A stretch of 18,669 nt of DNA from Nitzschia sp. DOCU1 (Eukaryota; Bacillariophyta; Bacillariophyceae; Bacillariales; Bacillariaceae): the NCBI GenBank assembly GCA_951394045.1, contig CATOAN010000019.1, positions 1 to 18,669 of the forward strand, given 5' to 3'. Below, in pieces: positions 7,734-15,921 of this stretch. The notes beneath the pieces were generated by a model, which did no database searches, was not told the origin of the DNA, and was given only the letters and a program-made list of their open reading frames with translations. Positions within the stretch are counted from its first letter, which is position 1, and each line of letters begins with the position of its first letter. A program made the translations under genes and the position numbers.

Positions 7734-9611
7734 ATGATGTTGTCTCGGTTGTCTTCGCGTTTGCTGGCAGTGGGTTGCCTGCTGTCTTGTTCCTCATGGT
7801 GGTGTTTGTTTGGATTGGCCACAGCTGCTGGCACAAAGGCCCGGTCGCAGCAGCCGAGTGAAATAGCGATCCACCTGTCGTCAAATCCTCATGAGAAGGA
7901 CGATCGCTCTCGCTTTCTTCAAGGTGATCTAGCATGCGAGCCAGGCCTGGAACAACTTGCTACTATCGAAGAGTACTATCTCCTAGAGTTATTTGGTGCT
8001 CCCGGGCAAGTCGGTAACGAGGAATTGGATGATCTGGAATCGAGCTTTTATTCCAGCTGGAACCTGACAGCCGCCGATTGCGTGTTCAGTTCTCTGCAAG
8101 TGACGTTTCTAGCTGACGCGGTCGATGGCTACGTGAAGAATGTGGACGATGGTCCGACCGATTTCGACTCTTCCTCGGAACGTGCCTTCAACTTTTTCAT
8201 GATGATCCAAGCTCAATACTGCGAACCAGCGGCCCAAATTTGTGACATTCCGAGTTCCATTTTCTCCTCAGCCGAAACATTGGAACAGCGCCGAAAACGG
8301 AGACTAGAAGGAGAAAGACTTGGCGGCGATGATGATTCTACCAATGGCTCAGTGGTGGCCACAGTGAGAGGGCTTCGTCGAGCAGCTGCGTCTCCGTCGT
8401 CGTCGACGCGTCGTCAGCGAAATCTGCAAGGGAAGACGAGTGGGTGTTTGTTGGAGACGTGCAATCCGCCCACTCTTGCAGCGTTCTTGGCTACGTGGGA
8501 GAAAGAGACTGTTTCCCCTAGTTTCGAAATCCGAGGGATGGTTTCAGTGTCATTAACCGAAGGCTGTCTCTTGACCTCGTTTGGCAAATTTGCTTCGCAG
8601 GTCTATGTAACGGTCCGCCACGATTCTCTGTCGGCCTGGACCGACAGTATGCTTTCGGAGATTGCTCAACTCTTCGTACAGTCATACAACCAAATGAATC
8701 TTCTCAACCCCGAACTATGTGATCCGCAAAAACGGCAACTGACCAACTCATCTGCACAAGTCGTCGAGCTTTCTGCCAACAATTCCATTTTGCAGCTTTA
8801 CGTGGCTGGATCTTGTCTCAATTGCGACACATCCACCAGTCTATTCGATTACAACAGGACATTAGCCGAGAACCAGCGAAACCTGCAAGCGGAAGAAGTT
8901 GCTGCTGCCTGTCTGTGCCCAAACATTACAAATAGCACCATGCTTCGAGCTCCTACGCAGGACGAGTTTGCTTTGGAGTTTCAGACCGCAATGGAAGGAG
9001 GCGATCTCAGCTTGGTGCTAGTGGAAGAATTCAACTCGGTATCGTGTCAAGAGCCATTGGTTGATTTTGAGGCCACACTCTTTGTGGCATACCAAGCCGT
9101 TTGCAGTTTCTTGGACGAAAATGAAATTATCCTACTTGAGACCAGCATCTTGGAAAGCTACAACGCTTTGACCGACAATGATTATTGCGATCCCTTCTTT
9201 CACACGCTAACAAACGTCTCAAATGTCGCTATTGGGAATATCACGGACGATGGACAATTGATGTTGGAGTTTCTCGTTACGGGGACGTGTCGCGGTTGTA
9301 ACTCTACCCAATCTAGTATATTCGACGAAAGCAACTCCACAGCCGAAGATGATTTAACATCACAAATCCTCCAATCCGCGATTCCCAGCAGCTTTTCCAG
9401 AAGCCGAAGTTTGTCTGAAGAATGTGCCTGTCCGATCAATGCGTTTGCCGATCGAGCCCCTACCGAGGAAGAGTTCTTGGAACTATACGAGACGGTCGTC
9501 GTCGCCCTTTCTGTTGAACTTCTTTGCGTCACGACGATATTTGGAGGTGAAGTCGCAACCGAACCTCAAAAAAGTCGCAATTGGATAACACAGACATATA
9601 CATTGTGGTAG
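7734..9611 (+). CDS. Secreted, repeat-built glycoprotein with R-X-L motifs; function unknown
   Basis: 625 residues from an ATG at 7734; the next codon is also Met. Residues 10-31 are hydrophobic and end in small residues (ATAA), consistent with a signal peptide. Eleven N-X-S/T sequons are present (for example N110, N338, N397, N502, N523). The body repeats a module: CDP (329, 485), C-x2-C (361-364, 519-522), then Phe-Asp, an R-X-L, C-x-C-P and RAPT-(Q/E)-(D/E)-EF (405, 574). Copies are offset by 156-169 residues, and a more diverged copy may lie N-terminally. R-X-L occurs at 60, 189, 212, 229, 375, 382 and 558, mostly just ahead of the cysteine clusters. R-X-L is a reported processing motif in diatom silica-associated proteins. 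The last ~35 residues no longer follow the module, so the true 3' end may involve an intron or frameshift. I recognise no named family; an extracellular or cell-wall role is inferred. Confidence 0.75.
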   Translation: MMLSRLSSRLLAVGCLLSCSSWWCLFGLATAAGTKARSQQPSEIAIHLSSNPHEKDDRSRFLQGDLACEPGLEQLATIEEYYLLELFGAPGQVGNEELDDLESSFYSSWNLTAADCVFSSLQVTFLADAVDGYVKNVDDGPTDFDSSSERAFNFFMMIQAQYCEPAAQICDIPSSIFSSAETLEQRRKRRLEGERLGGDDDSTNGSVVATVRGLRRAAASPSSSTRRQRNLQGKTSGCLLETCNPPTLAAFLATWEKETVSPSFEIRGMVSVSLTEGCLLTSFGKFASQVYVTVRHDSLSAWTDSMLSEIAQLFVQSYNQMNLLNPELCDPQKRQLTNSSAQVVELSANNSILQLYVAGSCLNCDTSTSLFDYNRTLAENQRNLQAEEVAAACLCPNITNSTMLRAPTQDEFALEFQTAMEGGDLSLVLVEEFNSVSCQEPLVDFEATLFVAYQAVCSFLDENEIILLETSILESYNALTDNDYCDPFFHTLTNVSNVAIGNITDDGQLMLEFLVTGTCRGCNSTQSSIFDESNSTAEDDLTSQILQSAIPSSFSRSRSLSEECACPINAFADRAPTEEEFLELYETVVVALSVELLCVTTIFGGEVATEPQKSRNWITQTYTLW

Positions 9612-10335
9612 CCATAAGAGCAACTAGCAAGGAAACGATTCTGGTAATAAGCCATGGGAAACAGTGAGACGAGGAAGTTTGTTGATGAGAACTTGCAGCG
9701 TTACCGATGAAAACTTTGATTTACCTTCCACATTGAACCTTCCATTCGTCCACCGAAATCTGCTTCTTCTTCTTTCGTTCCCTTTTCTTACTACTTGAGA
9801 AATTACTGCTGATGGCCTTCATTCCGGAGCAAGAAAGCAGCAACAACAGCACCACTGCCTACTAAAATCAATAGACGATAAACTTTTCGATGTGGTGGTG
9901 GTAGCAGCAATCCAAATTGGAAAGACCGCCATTGCCTTGCAGCCGTATGGTCCATCATTGTGGCGGGAAGGCGGGCGCGAATCGCGAATCTGGTGGGGGA
10001 TTGGCCGATTTTGTGAGCATGTTTCGCCTCCGGATTGTACATCGCCCCGCCCGTATGGACGTCCATCCGGCAGGCGAACACCACAGTCGCCGGCCCTCCC
10101 ATCTAAACTTTTCGAAATTTCACGCCAGCCCCCCTGAGCACTTTAATGCGATTCCGTTCCGCTCTCTTAAGTACTTCTATCGAGTCTTGTTTAGCGACTG
10201 TTGGGAGAAATTTCCCGGCCATTTTTGGCCACCAATTACTGTATCTTTACACTCTCCAGGGTTGCACCTGCCCCCAACAAGCCCCCGACGGCCGCCTTCT
10301 CCTCATAATTTGCTAACACTACGGGCACCGACTCA
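9612..10335. other. Spacer with no recognised gene
   Basis: Short overlapping frames occur on both strands between 9803 and 10339 in a G/C- and C-rich patch. None shows domain-like sequence. No clear polyadenylation signal or RNA gene could be identified. Confidence 0.5.
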
Positions 10336-10391
10336 CTGATCAACGATCAGCAACCAGTTGCAGATCCCGTTTTAATGGGATCGCCTGGTTG
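10336..10391. repeat. Two adjacent inverted repeats around the start of the repeat-bearing frame
   Basis: CTGATC-AAC-GATCAG (10336-10350) is directly followed by a larger imperfect hairpin. In it CAACCAG (10351-10357) pairs with CTGGTTG (10385-10391), and GATCCC (10363-10368) with GGGATC (10377-10382), around an 8-base loop. The ATG of the downstream frame at 10375 lies at the loop edge. Could be a protein-binding site, an RNA structure or a mobile-element end. Confidence 0.65.
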
Positions 10392-11277
10392 TGTTGAACA
10401 GCAGGAGACGGTGCTGGCGGCATGCGGAGGGATTGGTCAGCGTGCACTTCGGGTCCAAGACCCGCTGCAGACCATTCTCATGGCAACACCGCCCCCCGAC
10501 AGTACATCTGTCGGTTCTTTTATTATATCTACGAATGATGGCCGCAACGAGGTCATTGCCGACAACGACGGCAACAGGAAGGACGACTACAACGAGGCCA
10601 TTGCCGACAACGACGGCAACAGGAAGGACGACTACAACGAGGCCATTGCCGACAACGATGGCAACAGGAAGGACGACTACAACGAGGCCGTTGCCGACAA
10701 CGACGGCAACAGGAAGGACGACTACAACGAGGAGGCCGTTGCCGGCATTGACTACAGTCCCAACGAAAATGGCAGAGAGAACAATGAGGACGATGGCAAC
10801 AATGAGGATGGCGACGGCAAGGATGGCGAAGATGACGAAGTAGTCGATCAATTTAAAAAAAGCATGTTAGATTTTCATTCTTTAACTCTTTTTAAATTTG
10901 ATCCTATTTCTTCCTCTACCGTTGCCCATGGACGCCTGCCTGAAGTCACAGTAGTTGGTCAGTGTAAGATTTGGATTTGTCATCCTGGCCTTCTGACAAA
11001 ACCGTCTGAACCCGACCAACTTTTCATTGGTCTTCCTTCATTTGCCGACGAACACTGGAAAGCTCATGTGGTAAAGAATGAATTCATCACTCCTGAGCTG
11101 GTTGAAGGATCGCCCTTCTGGTGTGCGTCCAGAAAAGGTCACAAGATGATTCTTGGAATTATTGGTATCACCTGTCGCATCACAGTAGACAACATCATGA
11201 TACTTCTTGAAGAGACACGTTTCTTCTGTGTTGGACCATGCTACGCAAAGGAAGACTTTGCTTGTTGGGTCAATTGA
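10375..11277 (+). CDS. Hypothetical acidic tandem-repeat protein, partly antisense to a transposase
   Basis: 300 open codons from an ATG at 10375. Residues about 60-119 are four copies of a 15-residue unit (ADNDGNRKDDYNEAI type), followed by an Asn/Asp/Glu/Gly-rich acidic stretch to about 158. After this the sequence looks more ordinary (HSLTLFKFDP). The last 80 codons lie opposite the coding end of the minus-strand transposase and are probably its shadow. The 45-bp repeat is stop-free in other frames too, so openness here is weak evidence. The upstream half (10375 to about 10920) could be a genuine low-complexity protein or a non-coding minisatellite. No family recognised. Confidence 0.3.
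   Translation: MGSPGCVEQQETVLAACGGIGQRALRVQDPLQTILMATPPPDSTSVGSFIISTNDGRNEVIADNDGNRKDDYNEAIADNDGNRKDDYNEAIADNDGNRKDDYNEAVADNDGNRKDDYNEEAVAGIDYSPNENGRENNEDDGNNEDGDGKDGEDDEVVDQFKKSMLDFHSLTLFKFDPISSSTVAHGRLPEVTVVGQCKIWICHPGLLTKPSEPDQLFIGLPSFADEHWKAHVVKNEFITPELVEGSPFWCASRKGHKMILGIIGITCRITVDNIMILLEETRFFCVGPCYAKEDFACWVN
10552..10758. repeat. 45-bp tandem repeat, four full copies plus a partial
   Basis: Full units are at 10552-10596, 10597-10641, 10642-10686 and 10687-10731. They differ from each other at only one to three bases, all near the start of the unit or at one wobble position. A partial fifth copy begins after an extra GAG at about 10735, and a degenerate half unit precedes the array at 10531-10551. 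The length is a multiple of three, so copy number can change without a frameshift. The near identity points to recent expansion or ongoing homogenisation. Confidence 0.9.
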
Positions 11278-12453
11278 CTTCGAGGCTCGTTGGTAGGCTA
11301 CCGTTTGCCTAAGTTGCTCAAAATCATCCTCTTTTGAGTGATCAACATAGCCTGTGGGTTCTTGTCTGTTGGTGCTGTTGTTCTTGCTGTCACGATCATA
11401 ACAAGTTGAGATGAGCTTAGAGGGAGAGACACGTGAGCTATCATTCAAAATGACATCTGCATCACAATTTGGAGAGGAGGGCGGGAGGGCACCAGTAGAT
11501 TCATCATCTTCAGCAGGGCAGTCCCAGAGAACTTGAAATGAGACTTGGGGTGATTCACGAAAGAAATCAAGTAGGCCACCAATGTCCATGTCGGATGCTG
11601 GAAGGTTATGTTTATCATCGAGTATAGCTTGCTTCTGGATGTATGCAATCTTTGCTCTAGAAATGTGCCTTCCTAGCTTTGAATGCATGAAGTTGCGACC
11701 AACTCCAGAACCAACACAGGCTTCTGCTAATGCTTGCAAATTGCGTCTTTCTTCAGGTGGAATAAGAGCAGAGGGGAGGGGCAGTTTTGAAGTGTCAACA
11801 CGGGGATGAAAGGAGTGTGTTGGGTTGCCCGCCCTTGGATTCAGATAGAAACCATACTGATCCCAACCCACCTGAAAGCTGAAGTGGCAGCATTCATCTG
11901 GGTCAAGAGCACGTATGGTGGAAGTTCGTCGGGCCAAGGATCGTCCATTCTTACGCCGACCAGCTTTGTCTGAATTGACAATAGAGTCAGTTCGATACTG
12001 TGGCGAAGTGCTGTTGCTTTCGTTTGGTAACTCTTTTTTGTCGGTAGGGCAACCTTGACCAGGAGAGAAGACTCGGCAGCATGCAGAGCAACAAAACCTA
12101 CGCTGGCCTCGTTTGCTACCATTTGCCACAATAGGTGATCCGGAGGAATGCCCTGCGTTCCGCAGGGCAATCTTGAGCTTCTCGAATCCATGACAATTCG
12201 GAGGAAGAGTCTTCAAAGATGCATCTGGTGGAGGAAACTGATTACTGTCAAAATACAATTTGGTACAACGGTTGTGCCCAAAACCAAAATAGAGACAGAG
12301 ATCGTGTGGCTGTAAGGCGTCTTCTAGGATACCGTTATGGAACATTCGTGTATCCATCATAATGCTTCCTTTCCATTTCTTGGATAGGAGATTGTTAGCA
12401 TAATCATCAAACTGCTGGAACAAAGGTGCGTTGTGCTGCTGTGCTGTGGTCAT
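11038..12453 (-). CDS. Truncated MULE/MuDR-type transposase
   Basis: 471 codons from an ATG at 12453 on the minus strand. Residues 421-447 (VVYCDATGDT-NSKNHLVTFSGRT-EG) match the block around the first catalytic Asp (D425) of the MULE DDE domain. A WRKY-GCM1/FAR1-like DNA-binding pattern lies upstream at about 188-216: C188/C189, GFYL, then H213-x2-H216. A separate Cys cluster is at 121-135. The second Asp, the final Glu and the rest of the nuclease domain (normally 150 or more residues further) are missing: the sequence loses similarity soon after GRTPEGRSF and stops at 11038-11040. It therefore cannot be a complete transposase. It may be a decayed copy or a domesticated DNA-binding remnant. 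No convincing terminal inverted repeats were found around it. Confidence 0.65.
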   Translation of the reverse strand: MTTAQQHNAPLFQQFDDYANNLLSKKWKGSIMMDTRMFHNGILEDALQPHDLCLYFGFGHNRCTKLYFDSNQFPPPDASLKTLPPNCHGFEKLKIALRNAGHSSGSPIVANGSKRGQRRFCCSACCRVFSPGQGCPTDKKELPNESNSTSPQYRTDSIVNSDKAGRRKNGRSLARRTSTIRALDPDECCHFSFQVGWDQYGFYLNPRAGNPTHSFHPRVDTSKLPLPSALIPPEERRNLQALAEACVGSGVGRNFMHSKLGRHISRAKIAYIQKQAILDDKHNLPASDMDIGGLLDFFRESPQVSFQVLWDCPAEDDESTGALPPSSPNCDADVILNDSSRVSPSKLISTCYDRDSKNNSTNRQEPTGYVDHSKEDDFEQLRQTVAYQRASKSIDPTSKVFLCVAWSNTEETCLFKKYHDVVYCDATGDTNNSKNHLVTFSGRTPEGRSFNQLRSDEFILYHMSFPVFVGK

Positions 12454-13689
12454 GGTGCATCATTGTGCTAGGTACTAGAGAATGAGCAAACAAGAATGAT
12501 GGACGGAGTGAAGCATTGCCGCCAGGGTCGGTGGAGATTGGATTCAAACATGTATGCTCAAATTTATAGCTATATACAATATTAGAGAGTTGGCCGGGAG
12601 GCGAATCCAAGGTCCACATCCCGGTTGACGGACATACTGTCGGGGCGATCTTTAATCCGGGGCGTTGGACGAAGATGTGCCAAAAATGTGAGGGCTTAAT
12701 AGCAGGAAGCGAACGAACCATTGAGAATCGGCTTAATAGTTTTGTTCCAAGTGTCTAACAAATCGGTCGGAATCGGAATGCGAAGGCTTTTTCCGTCTTA
12801 TGGTGTGGAAAGAATCGGACAGTGTCCCCGACGAATTTAATCCTTTGGTGTTCATAGCAACATCTGGCGTGCCGATGGATCAGTTGTGCAGGGGGCTTAT
12901 GTTGAAGCGCTTGTCGTTTTTCGAACCAAGAATAGAAACGCATCCAAAAACAGAAGGCCCAAAGACATCATCGTTAATTGAGCTTCATGGCGTCCATAAT
13001 GAAGACCTTCTGCGTCTAAAGACGTTTTATTTATGAAGGCGGATGCTTGCCAGAGACACAATAATATCACCATTTTAGCATATTAATCCCGATGTCGGAA
13101 ATAGCACTCTGGCGTACCATACTCAAGCCATTTGCGGTACCTGGTACGTTAGTCATGGTCTCATGTGGATACAAGTGGATGGGCCCAAGCACGTCGACAT
13201 TCTCTATGCCGGAATGCAATCCGAATTCCGTACACTTAATGCGACTGATATTTTCAAATACCATTGAGCAAAGAACGATTCTATTCTTTTCGGGCTTTTG
13301 TAGCACAATCTTCGGGGACAGGTAGGGGATTTGGCCTATTTAATGAACATCATTGTCGAGCCACCACCTGGCCCCAAACGCACGACTTCTTTGGACATTT
13401 GTTTACATAAGGTGACCGGATGTCTTCGGTTTTCGACCTCCACGATTTTCTCCGAAATAGAGACAACGGAATAACTTTTTAGCAACGCGCACACTGCAAA
13501 GCGAAGACCCCGCCCATTGCTTCCTTCTCACCTCACAACACAATCCTATCTTATGTGTCCCTTTCTGTGCCTGTAGTTTCTCTTGGGACCATTTTAGTTG
13601 TTTTTTCGTTTCTCTGGAAGGAACGCTTCACAACAAGCCGAAGTGCCAGAAACAGGAAGAAAACAAAGAACAACTCCTTACATTCTCTA
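12454..13689. other. Spacer with several small frames of unknown status
   Basis: A TATA-like stretch (TATAGCTATATA, about 12565-12576) lies about 115 bp upstream of the transposase start on its strand. Small ATG-led frames occur at 12800-13036 (+) and 13092-13325 (+), with antisense frames over the same DNA, none recognised. The hydrophobic stretch at 13555-13620, in frame with the next gene, has no ATG of its own. Confidence 0.45.
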
Positions 13690-14814
13690 ATGGTTGTCTC
13701 CTGGTTGTCCGACGATTACTACAACAACAATCACAAAAAGAAGAAACGAACCTCCATGAATGCACCAATACCTTCTACAAATCACCCGGCCATGAATAGT
13801 AGTAGTAGTAGTGTCAGGGTCTCGCCTAGAATGTTCGACGGAGGAGCATCATCGTGCCACAAAATGGAAGATGACAATAGCAGCAGCAATTTTGCATCTG
13901 CCGCGGCATCACGAACGACGACGTCACATGCTGCCAAGCCATTGCATCATTCATCTCCCATGTTACGGAATGCCCCTACCTTTCCTCCATCGGTAGTGAA
14001 TCCCAGTCGAAGCAACCCCACCATGAGCACATTCAAAGGCAGTGCTGGGATGCGACGAGCGGCACATTATCATTTGCATCATCAAGCGAATGCTTCCTTT
14101 GCCGCGACAACCACCACAACACGACAGCAGCCACAACTTCCACCTCAACAGCAGGGACTACATGTGAACGCTGGACGTCGCAACTCGCTCGTGGGATTGG
14201 ATAAGATTGTTCAACGAAGCAGTTCCAAGAGTGTCAAGCAAATGTTGTCGCACTTGGAAGCGCTGGCGAATGCTGCTACTGACGACGCTTCAGCAACCGC
14301 TGCTCCCGGCCATGAAGTAAATACACTCTTGGAACTCAGCGCGGACAGCTATTATCGTGTAGTGATTCACAAGTGCCACGGTGTGGAAATTGTTCAACAA
14401 TTGATGCAACGCTTTCCAGACCTAACAGAAGCCTGTCAACAATTGTTGCAAATACTGGGCACCACTACCTTTGTGGCGGCGGAATCTCCTCGTTCGACTC
14501 GAACTACCATGCCATTGGAATCAGGCGGCGAGAAGGAAAGAAACACCCCGGTCATGGAAGGCTTGGCGAGTCAAGCCCTACGATTGGCCAAGAAAACTTC
14601 TGTCATGAGTACATCGAATAGTAGCTGCTGCAGCAGCAGTGATGACATTATGGAAGAAGAAGGAGAAGATACTACTCCCATGGTGATTGACTACCATCAT
14701 CATCATCATCAAAGCTCGGAAGATATTGTTACAATCATCAATGAAGGTTGCCGAGAATACTTGTTATTTCGACAAGATTCTTCATCCGCCAACAACAACG
14801 ATGCTGCGAACTAG
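13690..14814 (+). CDS. Low-complexity Ser/Thr/His/Asn-rich protein with a short ARM-like segment
   Basis: The frame is open from before 13555, but the first in-frame ATG is at 13690, giving 374 residues. The N-terminal half is low complexity, with runs of Lys, Ser (from AGT repeats), Asn, Thr, Gln and His. One compact segment, about 14320-14463, has the helical pattern of an armadillo-like repeat: LLELSADSYYRVVIHKCHG followed by VEIVQQLMQRFPDL and a Leu-rich helix. This resembles ARM proteins where a site is followed by G-[IV]-E and a helix. The C-terminal part has a Ser/Cys run, acidic patches and six histidines. A hydrophobic stretch encoded just upstream (SVPVVSLGTILVVFSFLW) would join only through a non-ATG start or an upstream exon. 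Probably a real gene given its length and the folded segment. A scaffolding or protein-binding role is the most that can be inferred. Confidence 0.55.
   Translation: MVVSWLSDDYYNNNHKKKKRTSMNAPIPSTNHPAMNSSSSSVRVSPRMFDGGASSCHKMEDDNSSSNFASAAASRTTTSHAAKPLHHSSPMLRNAPTFPPSVVNPSRSNPTMSTFKGSAGMRRAAHYHLHHQANASFAATTTTTRQQPQLPPQQQGLHVNAGRRNSLVGLDKIVQRSSSKSVKQMLSHLEALANAATDDASATAAPGHEVNTLLELSADSYYRVVIHKCHGVEIVQQLMQRFPDLTEACQQLLQILGTTTFVAAESPRSTRTTMPLESGGEKERNTPVMEGLASQALRLAKKTSVMSTSNSSCCSSSDDIMEEEGEDTTPMVIDYHHHHHQSSEDIVTIINEGCREYLLFRQDSSSANNNDAAN
13798..13812 (+). repeat. AGT microsatellite encoding a Ser run
   Basis: AGT is repeated five times and read in frame as serine within the low-complexity protein. 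The same triplet recurs outside genes near 15007-15017 and 15110-15117, so it is a general feature of this DNA. Confidence 0.8.
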
Positions 14815-14934
14815 ACTATTAAACCTCGAGTGGGATCATTATGCTAACGAGACGCCCTCTCCTGCTGCTGGATATACACCTGTTTATATTACTACTACTA
14901 CTATAACAATTTAAAGCAATTTTGTCAATGCATT

Positions 14935-14955
14935 ACAACAACAACAACAACAACA
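14935..14955 (+). repeat. ACA trinucleotide microsatellite
   Basis: About seven tandem ACA triplets in non-coding DNA, 120 bp after the stop of the low-complexity protein gene. Confidence 0.9.
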
Positions 14956-15861
14956 GTCGCTGCTTATAGGCTATCCTACTACGCACTATCCAGTTAGCAA
15001 CTGCTAGAGTAGTAGTAGTTACCAAGATCAAAGCACCCGTCTCTCTCTACTAGTATTAGTAGGAAACAAAAGCCATTTACTTTCGTGGGATTGAACTATC
15101 CGAGTAAAAATAGTAGTAGCGGGAGAGCAGCTTCTGTTCAACATGCAGTTCTCTCCGGCGAACCAAGGCCCATAGCCTTTTCATCCTCGAGCTCAACACC
15201 CTTCTTTTGCAGCTGGCATACCAGAAAAAGAGAATTCAGACTTCTCTCTCTGGTATTAATAGCATTAATATTTAGCTAGCGAGGTCATCGAATGAGCGTA
15301 CTACCGGTTAAAGCCGAAATTTCACCAACATTGGTATGTTCTGCGTTCCGTTCCATTCCGATGCCCGATTGGTGGTGGCGAGGCGTTGGCCATGATGGAT
15401 GTTGGAGGATGTGAAGTCGTAATGATGGAATACCGGTAGTTCGTTTACGTTGCTCGTACTTTATGTTGTGGGGAGCTGACGGCATCGCCTCCATTAACTA
15501 CAAAAAGAGATGCCGTCTGGTGCAACCTGTGAGTTTGTGAAAAGCATCTATTAATAACTGCATACCGGTAGTACCGTAGTTATCCAGTGGCCATACCTCC
15601 ACCACTCTCGCATCACCAGGAAAAGTCTCATCATGGGCCACTCCGATGGCACGAACGTATTACTGTCCGCTTGCCCACCCAATCGGCAGGTTCACGGCGA
15701 CAGGACGAACCAGAAGATCCCCCGAAACGAAGTGCGAACGAGGCGACCCGAAGTGCAAAGCCGAAGCGGTAGTCATGAAGTGAAGGAAAACAAAAAGAAA
15801 GTCTGGCCCAAACAGACATTCTTTTTGGAAAACGACAGACGAAAACAGCTACTATTCGAAT

Positions 15862-15879
15862 CCCTAGCTAGTGCTAGGG
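15862..15879. repeat. Perfect 7-bp inverted repeat just upstream of ORF1
   Basis: CCCTAGC (15862-15868) and GCTAGGG (15873-15879) are exact reverse complements around a 4-base TAGT loop. The repeat lies 42 bp before the ATG at 15922. In RNA it would form a tight hairpin in the leader of the ORF1-like transcript. Confidence 0.6.
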
Positions 15880-15921
15880 GGAAACTAAAATACCTTTTAT
15901 TCGTCCGCTTACTAGACGACA

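Larger units (their letters stand above)
14815..15921. other. Microsatellite-rich spacer before the ORF1-like gene
   Basis: Contains ACT/CTA runs (about 14890-14904), an ACA run (14935-14955) and AGT runs. The octamer-like ACCGGT(A/T) core recurs three times near 15303, 15432 and 15564. A perfect hairpin lies at 15862-15879. Short frames at 15085-15279 and 15633-16007 have no domain character. If the following gene belongs to a retroelement, its left LTR or leader should lie here, but its boundary cannot be fixed without the right end. Confidence 0.5.

Noticed and set aside
10372..10851. Minus-strand frame of repeated Val/Leu-rich units resembling membrane segments
   Set aside because: It is the complement of the 45-bp repeat. 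The repeat is stop-free in several frames, so hydrophobicity here is a by-product of the acidic plus-strand codons.
12800..13325. Two ATG-led small plus-strand frames of 77-78 codons and an antisense frame
   Set aside because: None has recognisable motifs and the strands are equally open, so they are reported only as spacer content.
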